Assembly: GCF_024713945.1 (NCBI RefSeq)
Contig: NC_134682.1
Coordinates: 1,860,001 to 1,924,000 of the forward strand
Reading direction: 5' to 3'
From: Dermatophagoides farinae
Taxonomy: Eukaryota; Arthropoda; Arachnida; Sarcoptiformes; Pyroglyphidae
Length of the DNA: 64,000 bases
Shown: positions 13,289 through 26,948 of the stretch, piece after piece
Layout: each line of letters opens with the position of its first letter
Position numbering within the stretch: position 1 is the first letter of the stretch
The notes under the pieces: model-generated
Databases searched by the model: none
What the model was told of the DNA's origin: nothing
Seen by the model: the letters and a program-made list of their open reading frames with translations, nothing else
Program-made: the position numbers and the translations under genes

Positions 13289-15744
13289 TATTGCGTGTAT
13301 GTATCGATTTCAGGAAAGTTTCTCCGGTAGAATTATCATCATCAAATATAATAATCATGAAGTTTTTTTTCCACCACCACCACCACAATCACCACCAACG
13401 ATAATGACGACGACGACGGCAATCAAAATATTTGATTAGATGAAACTATGGTCCTAGTCGTCATCGTTGTCGTCGTTGGTTGCTATGTTGTAATAAATGA
13501 TTGAACAAAAAAAAAAGCTAACAAATGATGATAAGGATCAATGTTTATCATCATCATCATCATCAGCAGCAGCATTATGATTATGATAATGATCATTATT
13601 ATCATCATCATATGATTTTTTTTTCTCAACAAAAAAAAGTTTATCGACATTTGGACACCAACAATATAAATCTCCATTAATGAACAGAATTTTTTTTTGG
13701 CTGTTCTCTTTGAATGAATATTCTTCAATAATAAAAAAAAAAAATTTTCAATACACAAGGTCACAGGACATGAATTCGATCAATCAATCGATTTTTTTTC
13801 TGCTTGTTTTTATTATAAAGCCTTTCCACTAGGAAAGTTCTATTCATCTCTATTATAACAATCGTGAACTGTCAAAATAGCCACACTCAAAATTAATTTC
13901 AAGTTGTTTTTCACATCATTTCCGCCGGATATTGCCATCATTTTGACAATCTTTTCTATCGGATAATAATAATAATAATAATAATAAATCAGACACACAC
14001 ATGAAGTATAAAAATAAATCCATTGATTATATATTGGCTATTAAAGTGAAAAATATCGATACAATATCGATTTCCATTGTCTTTCTTGTCTGTGTGTGTG
14101 TGTGTGTGTGAATTTATTGGAATTTAAAATTTACGAAGCTAAAAAAAATGAAACAAAAAATTGACCTCTCATCGAACACAGCCAATCATTGTGTGTGTGT
14201 GCATGTGAATTTATTGGCGAATCAAAAAAAAAAAAAAAAAAACTAACACCATCCAAGCGATGACATTTAATTTTACAAAATAACAAATATGATGATAAAT
14301 ATGCACTCAACATTTTCTCTTCTTCGTGGCACATATTTGTATGCTTTTTTTCTGTTTTTGAAACAATGTCTATTCGGTTATTAGGATTAGGAAAAAAAAT
14401 TCATTTGTTTGTTTTTCATGTTTCTAAACTACTGGTTTTTTCCATCATCATCATCATCATCATCAAAATGATTTTGGTGATTAACATCAATATTTTATGA
14501 CATAATGATCTATATGTGGATGGGTGTGGGCAGATGATGAAAACAAAACAAAAAAAAATCAGATGCCATTTCACGTTAAAATCTAATCCATATTGGAGAA
14601 AATAATAATAATATGATGATGATGATGACGACGACGATGATAATGGCAAATTATTTTTTCTCTGTGAATGTAATTTGGATTTTTTTTCCATGGAATTAAA
14701 TCCTGAAAAAAAAGCAAATTGAATAGACCAGACATGAATATCTGCTTATATATAGAGCAGAACATTTGGTCAATTTATAAATGGTAAACTTTTGGTTTTC
14801 ATTTCAGGTTTTCTACATATTTATATTCACTGCGACGTCATTGTGACATTTACATTCTCTTTAGAATTCAAAGCGGTAAAAGAAAGTAAAAAAAAAATCA
14901 TCACAAATGTTTCAGTCAAATAATCAGCAATAATGGAAAAGAAAAATCATCATATTCAAAATATGAAAACGTCTGTGTGAATAGTAATTGGGATTCCTGG
15001 AATTCTGTTTTTTTTGTTTTGTTTGAAAAAATTCTAAAAATAATTTTATTTTTTTACAGAATTTCAAAACTATCGACACACATTCGTCATCATCATCATC
15101 ATCATCATCGTCGAAGAATTGTATTGAATTTGAATTTGTCATTACAATGTTTTCCAATGAAAAAAAAACTTTTTTCTTTTCTTGTTGATAAAACGGAAAT
15201 ACATGTACATTTCTCATATGATCATGATGATGAAATGCCGGATATTCCAATGTCGTGCATGTGTGTGTGTGCGTTTTTAAGATTGAAGTGGTAGTTTTTC
15301 TTTTTCGCCTACGGCTGTCTATAAACATCATCATCAATTCGATGATGATGTTGTTGTTGTTGTTGTCGGTTTTATAGATGATGATGGAAAATTTTAATTT
15401 TTCCAAAAAAAAAATATACAGAATTTCAGAGTGATGAGGACAACTGGTTTTTCAAACAAAAAAAAACATCAAATTTTGATTAATCATACAATCGATTGAG
15501 CTAATTCGTTTCATTCATTATAATACACATTGATGATTTCATTTACATTTGGATCGATCAATAATAATTACCTTTGGGATTGGTTTTTCATTCGATGGTT
15601 TGAAACTTTTTTTTTTATTCAGAGCTCAAATGATGATGATGAAAAAAAAACAAACACACGAATAAAATTTGATTTGAAATAAAACTTGATGATTTTATTT
15701 CAGTTTCAGTGGCAAATACAAGTTTATTTGTATTTGTTACAAAC

Positions 15745-15771
15745 AGAGAGAGAGAGAGAGAGAGAGAGAGT
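15745..15771. repeat. (GA)n microsatellite
   Basis: A pure purine run of alternating G and A in non-coding DNA. A similar, less regular GA/GAAA tract lies at about 16735-16770. Confidence 0.85.
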
Positions 15772-16578
15772 AGTGAGAAACAAAAATTCCCTCAAGGCCT
15801 AGGTTGGTGGTAAATGATAAAGTTGGGTTTTCATCATCAACAACAACAACAAAGTTGAAAATCGTTGATAATGATGATGACATTATGGACAGACAAAAAA
15901 AAATTTATCTATAATTTCTGGTAAAACATCATCATCATCATCATCATCGTCAATGTTTGTCTGGTTTTTTTTGCAGAATTCCTTGTGTGTGTGTTTGGAT
16001 TCAAAACACAAAGAGTTACAAATAGAAAAAAAACAACAAGCCGTGAATATGGTGTTAACCAAAAACTATTATTATCTGGTACTTATTTTTATTCATTTCT
16101 TTGGAAAACAAAACAAAACAAAACAAAAAACGAAAAAAAACATTACAAACCAACGCAATTTAAAGGGAAATTTTTTTTTTCTTGTCAAGTTTCTCAAATT
16201 TGAGAATTGAATTACAGAAGAAATAATTTGAAAAATTTTTTTTTTTCACAGCCCCAATTTTCAGTTTTCGTTGGAAACACACAATCACAAACACCAATAC
16301 AGACTTATTTTTCTTCTTTTTGGATGCAAATCTTTTATTCATTTTCCTACTGAGAAAAAACACTCGACATCATCATCATCATTATTTTTTTTTCTATCTA
16401 TCTAATGATCAAGTTGAATGAAGAAGAGTTTTTATCATTTTTCAATAATTGGAGATTTTATTTTTGAATTTATTTTGAATAAAAGCGCCACCTATATATA
16501 ATCATCAAAAATGATAAATTTGATATACCGGTAGTAATAGTATTCTAGGTATAAAGATAAAATTTAACACTATTAGAA

Positions 16579-16696
16579 CTATTCTGGTTTATTTGACAGA
16601 ATGATTTCAAGTTTCAAGTCTTGCTTGCTTGTTTGCATCACATCCTCATAATTGGTGGCTTCCGGCAGTTCAATATAATAGAAAAAATACAAATAG
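16579..16696 (-). CDS. Possible terminal coding exon, unknown protein
   Basis: This is a weak candidate. On the minus strand a frame ends in a non-repetitive, coding-like stretch, IELPEATNYEDVMQ followed by TSKQDLKLEIILSNKPE, then TAG. Ordinary open frames in this region are repeat-derived; this one uses varied codons. Possible acceptors are CAATATAAG just upstream or the AG in CCGGAAG further in, so the 5' edge is uncertain. I found no upstream exon and no family resemblance. It could be the last exon of a minus-strand gene running through the 16.7-20 kb tract, or a chance frame. Confidence 0.25.
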
Positions 16697-19600
16697 CTTA
16701 TATTGGTAGCAAAAACAAAAACAAAAAAGCAAAAAGAGAGAGAGAGAAAGAAAGAAAGAGAGAGAGAGACTGAAAAAAAATTCACATGAATGACGTCAAT
16801 CGGTTATTCGCCATTCAATTTATTTATTATTATCATGGATAGTTCACATTGATCATGGGCAGCAAATATTCAAAAAAAAAAAAATATTCCACTGAGTTTG
16901 TAGATATTTATAGATCATAAAGAATAATATTTCCTCAGAATTACGCTATATATAAATCGTAAAAAAGTTCTAATCTAAAATTAATGTCCATGTGTGCGTG
17001 TATATATGTGTGTGTGTTTATATGCTACAAATCGCTTGACATTTTCATAGTATTGATTATCAATTCATTGATCTATCGATGATGATATTTTTCTATTTTT
17101 TTTATGACAATCATAATGATTGAGATATATTTTTGTTTTTAATACATTTCCAATACAATATTCATACATGATTGTTACTAATTATTTTACTGGTATTACA
17201 CACACAAAAAATGGGAATGAATATGGCAACGACAATTAGATTATCATCATCATCATCATCGTCATCATTATTGAAAACACACATCATCATTATTAATAAT
17301 GAATGAAATTTGTTCATTTGATAATCAAGATTGATTTGATTATCAATTCGATTCGATTGAATTGATTCATTATTATTCTATATTTGAGTATCATCATCAT
17401 CATCATCATCATACACATCATAATCAAATTGAAAACGGCAGACTAAAAAAAGAATTTGTTGTTGTTGTACATTTTTTTTTGGTTCTTGTTATATTCATAA
17501 AATTACAATGAAACTTTTTGCATTATTAAACAAGAAAAAAAATTGCACTTAAAAATGCAAAAAAAAATCAACGAATAGCATCGATCATAAGGTTGAATTT
17601 TAATGTGAAAAGGGGAATTGGATGCAAAACCAGTCAAAATACAGTCAAATGGAATCGAATGGTTTTTTTCAGGAACAGAAACAGAAAATCATGTGATGAT
17701 GATGTCATCCTGATTCGGAAAAAAACCTGCCCATACAGGAAAAAAAGTTCAAAGGAACTTTGAAATTAAATAAAAAAAAATCAAATTCAAGTACACACAC
17801 ACACACCACTTACCACTCGAACGAATGAATCAATGAGAGGAAAAAAAAACTGCTCATCCTGAAAAAAACCATGTTACTGGAAAGATGCACTTATCATCAC
17901 CAATGAATGAATGAATAAACGAAAAAAGTAAATCAAATAATTAATTGGAAATGGACCATAATTTCTATGGCCTATAGAATTGAATAGAATAATTCAAAGT
18001 AAAAAAAAAAGTTTGAAAAAAACAATACGAACCGCGAAAAAAAAATATTGTGAAAATTCTATCCCAAGAGAGTGGGCGCCACAGAAAAAAAAACCAATCG
18101 TGAATCGCGAATCGTGAATAACAAACAACGAAAAACATCGATGTTTAAATCAAATAAATCTTATATTGGAAACAAACAAACGAAAAAAAAACAAAGCTCA
18201 TCAACTGAATATTTGCGTGTGTTATGAGTATTTTTTTTTTATTATATTCTTGAAGAATTGAATGATAATGAAATCAATGATGCCCATAGCTAAAATGATA
18301 AAAAGATAAAATATTACAGTAGCAGTAACAGCAGCAACAGCAGACACACACACGCACAATTCCCTGAGAAAATGCCATGTTCCTGGGAGGATTTCATTAT
18401 CATCATCATGATGATGATGATGATGATAATGGATGGAATAGAAATGAAAATGTAATAAAACATAAAAAACAACAACAACAACAACAACAACGAATTCAAT
18501 TCGGAAGAAATTTGATTTGATGAAAAAATATGTTTGTTTGTCGGTTTTGTTATTCGTTTAACTACATACTACACATACACATCCATCACACATTTATTTT
18601 GGACCATTTTTTTTCCTATTTACTTTTGCAGGTGCAAAATTTCGTTTTTTTTCTGTCGTTGTTGTTGTTGTTGTTGTTGCGTATTCACAATAGAATTCGC
18701 ATTAGAATTTTTCCATTCATTTTATTCATCAAATAGTCATGTGAATTTATTGCCTTTTTTATACAAATTATTATTAATTCATCACATATGTGTGGTATAT
18801 ATGAATTTTTCATTGAAATTCAACGAAAAAAAAAAAATTCGAAATATTTTTTTTCTAAACTAACGCCATCTTTTGGCGAGAAAAAACGAGTTTTTTGAAT
18901 TGAAAATTTTTTTTTTGTTTGGTTTTAATTTCACAAATAATAATAAGATAATTTCAATTTAATAGATCGATAATAATTTGAAAAAAAATTTGATTAATCA
19001 TAATTGAAAAAAAATTAAATTTCAAAAAAAAGAGAGAAAAAATCCATTCATTTCAATACAATAATTAATAATTAATAATAATAATAATGGTGTATAATGT
19101 GAAGAAAAAGAGATGGAAAAATTTGATTTGAGAAAATACAAATTTTATATAAGGTAAAATTATATGAATGTAAAGTAATCAGTCATTCATTGTGTTCGGA
19201 AGAACTTTTTTTTTTTTTTGCTTATCATGACAGAAGATTGCGAGTCGAACAAACCAAAGAAAAAAAAATAAAATAAAATTCACCAGGATTTTTGACACAT
19301 TCATCCAAAAAAAAAAAATTTTTTTCTTCAATAAAAAAAAATTAATTAATTAATTAATTAATCAGTGAATGATGATTATAGTAGAGTAGCAATGTAGAAT
19401 GGATAGGAAAATTAACAATTTTCATTGTTACAGAGCAAAAAAAAACGAACAAACAAACAAACAAACAGAAGAAATGAATGATGAAAATGGACTAACAAAC
19501 AATTTGAGTGTTTGGAAATTTGAAATTTTTTTGAACTTTTTTTTCTTTTTTTTTTTTGGTCAAATTATTATTATTATATTGTTTTGATTCTACCAGCTCT

Positions 19601-21371
19601 TCAACAGAAAGATTCTGGTTATGTATGGTTCATTCTTGATAATTTGATATTGTAAATTCATACAGAATATAGAACTAAATATAACATTATATGTTTTGTT
19701 TTATATTGGGCAGTGTGCTTGGCTTTTGTTTTGTTTTATTATCAATTTGTTGTCAGAATTTTTATCAGAAAAAAGTGTGTGTGTGTGTGTATGTCTTGTA
19801 CTTTGTTTGCAATGATCATGGGATTATAGTGGGCGTATTCGTGTGTATTTGTGTGTGTGTGTGTGAGTGTGTGCAATTCAATAATAGAGCAATATGTCCC
19901 GGCATTCATGTGAAAATAAAAGAAAAAACAGAATAATAGGTAATTTGTTTTTTGGATACAAGAATAAGAAGAAAAAATAAAAATGATAAAAATTTAAAAG
20001 GAACATTGAAAATATACAAAAAATAAAATAAAATAAAATCAATCCAGAATCGGTAAAGAATGTTCAATATATGTGTATATATATAGGGATTGTAAATGTG
20101 TAGAAAAAATAAATAATAAATAAAATGAAAAAAAAAATAAAAAGAAGAACAAGAAGAAGAAGAATATCAATCATATGATGAATGTGTATGTGATGATGAT
20201 GATCGAATAATCAATAATCAATAATCAATGAAAAATAAATAAATAAAAATTATTCTCGTGATGAATAAAATTTGAACAATATGAAATATGAAAAAATAAA
20301 AAAAGATGAAGAAAAAAAAATCTTGTTTTGGGACAATCAATCATTCGATTATCGATTACGATCGAATTCAAATAATAATTAGTATTGCACACAATCGGCC
20401 CTTTTTTTACTTCTTTTTGTTGTTGTTGTTGTTGTTGTAATTATAAGATTGGTGTATTTTGGTGGTGGTGATGAATTGGAACAAAAAAAAATAAATAAAA
20501 ATAATTACAGTGTACCTAATTTGAATATGAAAAAAAAGAGTATTGATCTTCAAAAAAATCTGGCAAAATAAAATTGAATTTGATTGACTCGATAACTCAG
20601 TGTGTGTGTGTGTATGTGTAATCGATTATCAGTTATCGGTCAAGAAAAAAAAATACGAGCTAGTTTGCACCCAAGTAAATTCATCATTTCATGAATTTAC
20701 CGTTTTTTTTGTACGAAAATGTAAGAAATAAATAAAAAAAAATTGAAAATAAAATAAATGTATGTCACTAGGGAAAAAATGTGAAAAATGAAAAAAAAAA
20801 TGATCAGTCAATCAATGAGAAGAAATAAAAAAAATTGAATTAATTAAGGCTTTTTTGGTGGTGAGAGATAAAGAAAAAAAAAGAATTCAGAATCGTTTTA
20901 GAAAAAAGAATTTCCGAAAAAAAAACGCTGATGGTTTTTTTTCATTCATTGTGTTTGGCAGCCTTTTGTTAGCTTTTTTTTCATTCATTCCTATATATAA
21001 TAATAATAATGAAAATTGAAAGTAAAAAAAAAATCTAATTTCGGTTGAAAATAGGCTAAAAATAAATTAATATAATATATAATGCTGGGTGGTAGATATA
21101 TCGATGATTGCAATGATAATAATGATATCAAAGTATTGTGATTCAGGTGTGTTTTGTACTCGAAGATTATTATTGTGGATGAAAGTTGAAAAAATTTGTA
21201 CAGATATTTGAATCAATAATGAATGAAGAACGACGAATGACGAATAATAATTGTGTGTGTGTGTAAACGAACGAAAATTGACTTAGGATAATTATAATTA
21301 AATGATGATGAATTGAGCTTAATAAATGTTGATGATCATGGATTGTGATATAAAATTAAAATTAAATTAAA
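16697..21371. other. Repeat-rich non-coding tract, including probable 3' flank of SINHCAF
   Basis: No gene is recognised. It contains (ATC)n, (TG)n, (CAA)n and (AATT)n tracts, including a TTAA-rich run at 19344-19362, and long A-runs. The part just below 21371 is downstream of the SINHCAF stop codon and is likely its 3' untranslated region and flank; I could not fix the polyadenylation site. Confidence 0.5.
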
Positions 21372-23531
21372 TCAAACAACAGCCAATGATGGTGGTTGAT
21401 TTGAAGCCGATTTCGGTGGTGAATGATGATGATGATGATGATGATGATGATTATGGTGGTGGTGGACATTTGTTTTGTTTATGGTGGTGGTGGTGGTGGC
21501 GGCTGTTTGTTTCATAACAACAACAGTATGTGTAGGAAAATGTGTTTGTTCACTTGATGAACTTTCATTACCATCATCATCATCATCATCATCATCATGA
21601 TCTATTAATGATGATGAAACGGTTGATAAACGATCAGATATGGAATAATAATCATCTTGCATTGATAATGAATCATTTTCATCACAAACAGATGATGATG
21701 TTGGTATATCAGCCATTGATATGACACCTGAACTTTGTTCATCAATTTCATCAACAATGGCTAATTGTCCATTACTTATAATGCTAATTGTTGAGCTATT
21801 ACTATTATCATGATTATTATGATCATCATTATTATTAAATGGTTTAATTAATGACGGTGGTTTTGTTATAGAATTTGTTGTCATTTCATCTTCTTCTTCG
21901 TCATCATATTCGGCTGGAAATTCATCTTCATCATCAATTTCATCTTCATCGTCGTCGTCGTCGTCGTCGTCGTCAACATCTTCATCGTCTTCATCATCAT
22001 CAAAACTATTCATCTTTTCATTATGTTTAATCAATGCTGGAACCGTTGATAATTTACCATCATTTTTATTGCTTGTTTGATCAATTTCCATTTTTGTTGA
22101 TGATGATGTGGTGGTGGTGGAGGATTTTGTTGTTGACATTGTTGCAGTCATTGATCGACAACTACATGGTTGAAATAATTCCGGATAAATCAATACTTCA
22201 TTGTTGGGACCTTTGAAAATGATGCCGCAACAAATTTTCTCTCTAAATAAACAAAATATATTAGTGATATTTGAAATATTGGAAATTTTTCATACCTTTT
22301 CCAAATATTTGCATCTAAAAATGATACAAATTTATCACGATATAAACGATTATGTTTTTCATTTTCCTGTTGTTTATTATTATTCGGTTGTTTTTTGAGC
22401 ATTTGTTGATTATTATTGGATTTATTGGTTGTTGTTGTTGTCGTTGTTGATGTACGATAATGATATGTGGACAATAATAAATCATTATCATCTCCACCAC
22501 CACCACCAACACCGGCTGCTAATCGTGTTGAACGTCTTAATCGACGATTATTATTTGTACTTTTGGCCATATCGACAACATCGTCAAGACAATCGACAAC
22601 AACATCGACCATTTCCATATCAACATCGGATGTTGATTCCGATTCATCTGCCGATGATTCACCACCACTACGTATTGGTGATGATGAATATTTACCAACA
22701 AACGATACTGAAAATGAAAATTTAACACAAAGGAGAAAAAAAAATCAGAATTAATAAAAACGAAAAAAACACAGTTAACGCACTTGATCATCATCAACAG
22801 GTTTTTGTTCAAAATATTTTCAAAAAGGTAAATTCAATTAAATTATCAGGAAACGAAAACAAAAAAAAATCTAGCACAAATCAAAATATTACTAGAAATA
22901 ACACCATTTTAATCCCTTCAGGTTATTTAACCCGTTTAAAACATGGATAATCTTAAACGCTCATGACTAGCAAATCTAGGCTAAATTATGATGATAATTA
23001 ATGTGTTGCGCAAATCATTAAATAGACGAGAAAGAAACAAGTGGATTGCCTTGAAACATTCAGCGAATCGAATCAAATAAAATCAAATCATTCTAAACAC
23101 TTACATTTTGAAGCATTGTTGTTATTGTTGATTTTTGAATTTCTATTCATCGAAGTTGTATTGTCAACATTTGTTGTTGTTGTTGTTGATGATGATGATG
23201 ATGATAATCGATGATGACGACGACGTTTATCATCCATATTTGATGATGATTTTGATGATGATTTAAATGATTTTGTACCTGGTCCAGCACGTGCATCGAC
23301 AACATGATGCCAATTTTTATTTGTACCAGTGGGTAATTTTTTCCATCGTTTCACTAACAATACACAAGCATTACAAATTTCGCCAGTACGTTTTTCATCG
23401 ATACGAAAACATTTTTCAAATTCAGCTTCATATTTTTTACTATCAGTAAAACGTGATGATGATGATTTTGCACGACAAATACAGCAACCAGAATTGGAAC
23501 GATAAATTTTCGGTTTATGAAAGCTAAACAT
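21372..23531 (-). CDS. SINHCAF: SIN3-HDAC complex-associated factor (FAM60A family)
   Basis: SINHCAF is a subunit of the nuclear Sin3-histone deacetylase repressor complex. The coding exons are 23531-23105, 22707-22296 and 22242-21372, joined at GTAAGT and GTATGA donors and TTTTCAG and TTTAG acceptors. Together they give 1710 nt, or 569 residues plus stop. The N-terminus begins MFSFHKPKIYRS and carries the family's cysteine-rich region (GCCICRAKSSSSRFTDS, then ICNACVLLVKRWKKLP and HHVVDARAGP). A second conserved block spans the exon 2/3 junction: SFLDANIWKR then EKICCGIIFKG and EVLIYPELFQPC. The human protein, from memory, is about 221 residues. The excess here is a Ser/Asn/Thr linker and a roughly 270-residue C-terminal tail with a long Asp/Glu tract near residues 350-390 and a His run near 545-555. 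The tail's function is unknown. Family assignment is secure. Confidence 0.93.
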
Positions 23532-26331
23532 TTTTGTTGATTTCTTTTTCCGTTTTTTATCTACTAATTTCAGGATATTTTCGTCGTCTTCGTCTTCGTT
23601 ATTGTATTCTATTGTTAATGTCGCCAGTTCGATTGTAAATAAAAAAAAAATTGAATTTCACTAAAATGAACTAAATTAGAGAGTCAGGAAGAATAAAAAA
23701 AAATTGTATTTGCTGAGATTGAATTTTTGTTTCAATTTAATATCGTGGTCGTCGTCGTCGACGTTGTCGTTATATATGATGATGATACGTTAATTTTTTT
23801 TTTTTTTTTTGGAAAAAAACGAGACAGAGACAAATAGAATAATAATGCAAGTCAGATCCTGTGTGATAAATTAAAATTGCTATAAATGTGGAAAAGAGAG
23901 AGAGAGAGAGAAAAGTGCAAAGAATTAGTAAATTGATAAAGTGTTAAATCAAAAAACAATTAAAAAATGATAGTCGATTGACCAAATGTGAGTCATTATT
24001 CTACATGACACACACACACACAATAATCAAATTGATTGTCAATCAGCTCACATAATACACAGAGAGAAAGAATGCAGTATCACTATGATGATAGCCAAGC
24101 AAAAATTATCATTACATTATCATCATTGAAAAAAAAGAGTGATCAATATCGATTCGATAATGAAAACGACATTGAATCATCACGTAACATTATTGGTAAA
24201 ACAAAATAATAATTCACATTTAAAACGACCGAGAAAAATCAATCAATCGATCAAAGGTTCAAAGATTGAAAATGATTTGATCTTTATGGAAAATCATCGG
24301 GATCATTTTTATTTATTATAACGAGTAATTACAATTGTACGATGGTACATTTTTATGTATACCGGGGTGCAGAAAATTTTTTCTAAAAAAAACGTATATA
24401 TAGAGAGGGTGCACAAGCATATATGCAAGATCCAAAGAGTTTTTTCATTCTAGTTTCATACTGGTTTTAACCAGAAAAACCATTCAGTTATTTCAACATG
24501 AGGATTCAATACACACACACACACACACACACACGAACAACATGTGTGTCGATGATGATGATGATGATGATTTTAACACCAGAACGTAATAATAAAATGA
24601 AACAATCAACCGGAATATAAAGGAGAAAAAAAATTGTTGATAAAATGATGTAATATGAATCATTTCTGATACATTGGTAACAAAAAAAAATGTCATCGCC
24701 TTTGATGGATTATTTCAACAATATTGGCAATAATCTAAAAAAAAACAACAACAAACTGGCATTTCTAAACACAAATACATCATATCAAAGACCAATGACA
24801 TCGAAAATGAATGGAAAAAAAACAAATCAAATAGCAACCTTTTTTTTGGTTATAAATCTGCAAACATAGATAGGGTTACCATTGACAAACAATTGTCTTT
24901 TATTTTTACCCTATATATACACACACATACAAGATATTTAAACAATTATAAAATTCTAATGAAAATTCCATGTGGAATTTGATTATCGACATTTTGTTTT
25001 TCCTGGTGATGACGCCAATATTTGGCAATAATAATAATGTTGTGGATATTTGGATGGCTGGCGTCAACAGAAACAAACAAAAAAAATTATTTAATATATA
25101 TAATTCAATCAAAGAGAAAGTGTACAAAGTGAGAGAGAGAGAGGGAGAGAAACCGGGCGCCACAAATGATGATGATGATGATGACGAAGGCAATGAATGA
25201 TGATGATGATGATGATTGGAAATCGTCATCAATGACAACTACCGCTTCTGCGCAAATTCAATCACAAAAAAAATAAGGATTGAATTTTTTCCAAAAAAAA
25301 AAAAAAAAAAATGATGACGAATATGAACAGACAGCAAACAAACAAAAAAAAAAAAAGAAAAAAAATGTTAAATGGCATGGCCAATTCTCTTGATTTAATG
25401 TCATGATATTATTTTTGGATCAGTTTTTTTTCCATTTTGGTACAACAACGGAATGTTTATACCGGAACCTGAATAGGTGTCTAAAAATAGTAACCACACA
25501 CACACACATTCATACAAAGATATATATAGAATGCGTGAAAGAGAAATAATTTTGAAACATCCACACACACGCACACACACACACACACACAACCGGTGAT
25601 AATATTCAATGGTAATCAAATTACAAAGAAAACAAATGATAATTGAATGTCAATGTCGTGGTTCGATAATGATGACAAAAAATTAAAATGAAAAATTATT
25701 AATCAAAATATGACGGAAGTTTATCCAGGTCAATATCATAAAAAATGTGAGAGATTTGAAACAAAAAAAAAAATAAACCGGAAACAACAAAACTTGACAC
25801 TAATAAAAAAAAGACAAACCTCGGATATATTATCGAAAAGCAGCCGGATATTCACATGGTAGTGGACGTTAATGTTTTTGGAAAAAATTTTAATAAGCAA
25901 ATTTCAATATTGCACACACACACACACACACAAATAATCGACACAAATAAAGTTTATCGATAAAATTAATGATGGATTAAACATTTTTTCAATTACCATC
26001 AACGTCAAAATCAAAAATGATTATGAAAAAAAAAATGTCGGAAAACACACAAGTGAAAGCAAACAAAAGTCAAAAGGCAAAAAAAAAATATATTCAACTG
26101 ATCAAGCGACCGATTAACAATGTGATGGTTATGAACCGAATTTCTTGTTGTGTCGTCGACAACGACCCAGAAGAAGAAGAAGAAGAAAGAAGAAACCATC
26201 TCACATCATTGGCATACTGGCACAGAAATAAAAAATACAAAAAAAAATCTAAAACAGAAGCAGAAACTGTACTAGATAGGCTGAATCTTTTACAACAGTA
26301 AAAAAAAAATGTTTGTGCCAATGTTGTTGAC

Positions 26332-26366
<35 letters not shown>
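26332..26366. repeat. (GAT)n microsatellite
   Basis: About 11-12 consecutive GAT units, one of the longest of the (GAT/ATC)n tracts that recur throughout the window in both coding and non-coding DNA. Confidence 0.9.
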
Positions 26367-26853
26367 CGCCAAAGAGAGGAGAAAATATAAAAAAAAACAC
26401 ACACATTCAATGAGAATAGAGAAAAGAAATTGAATGAATGAATGAATGAAATAAAATATAGTGAAATCACATTGGTTCAAAAAAAAGAGAGTCTCGACAA
26501 TACTTTTTTTTTGGCGTAAAAGATTCTATGCCACCACCACCATCATCATTATCATTAAAATGATGATGGGCTGGCGCCAAGAAAAAGTATCGTCGCAAGC
26601 GCATAGATAAAACGGTATTTCCTCTTCTTTTTTTTCACATTCAGGGAGCCATATTCAACATACATACATACATACATAGTAGGGAAAAAATTTACAGCTT
26701 TTTTTTGTGTTTGAAAAAGAAAAAAAAAGAGAAACGAAATGAAAAAAAATGCAATGTGACTACTAAACACACACACACACTACAACACAAATATATTCCA
26801 CCGGCGTGACCTAGTTTAAGCTATCCATCCATCCATCCATCCACTTATCCAAC

Positions 26854-26885
<32 letters not shown>

Positions 26886-26917
26886 ACAAGAAGAATGATG
26901 ATATGTTTGACTTTTGG

Positions 26918-26948
26918 CTCCCGCTTGTATACAAGACACAAGCGGGAG
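26918..26948. repeat. Inverted repeat, 11-bp stem with 9-nt spacer
   Basis: CTCCCGCTTGT at 26918-26928 and its exact reverse complement ACAAGCGGGAG at 26938-26948 flank a 9-nt spacer. A second, overlapping palindrome (CTTGTATACAAG, 26924-26935) could form instead. The stem is GC-rich in an AT-rich setting. It could be a structured RNA element or a transposon remnant; no gene is attached. Confidence 0.8.

Larger units (their letters stand above)
2071..16578. other. Long microsatellite-rich non-coding tract
   Basis: No gene is recognisable here. The DNA is AT-rich with poly(A)/poly(T) runs and many short (ATC)n, (TG)n, (CAA)n and (ATA)n tracts. Open frames translate only to runs such as VCVCVC, DDDD, HHHH or LLLL, or to short unstructured peptides. 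A donor-like GAGAG|GTAAGT lies on the minus strand near 9866 and another, CCAAAG|GTAATT, near 15573. These could be upstream exons of the minus-strand gene at 0.65-2.07 kb, but neither has a convincing coding exon attached. The likely content is intron plus intergenic DNA. Confidence 0.5.

Noticed and set aside
14924-15406. 160-codon minus-strand frame
   Set aside because: Built from (ATC)n, (CAA)n and poly(A) translations (NNNNN, DDDDDDD, KKK) with no splice support or ordered segment.
15573-15630. Possible minus-strand exon before a GTAATT donor
   Set aside because: The frame SFKPSNEKPIPK is short and runs into a poly(A)-encoded Lys run and a stop, with only a poor acceptor.
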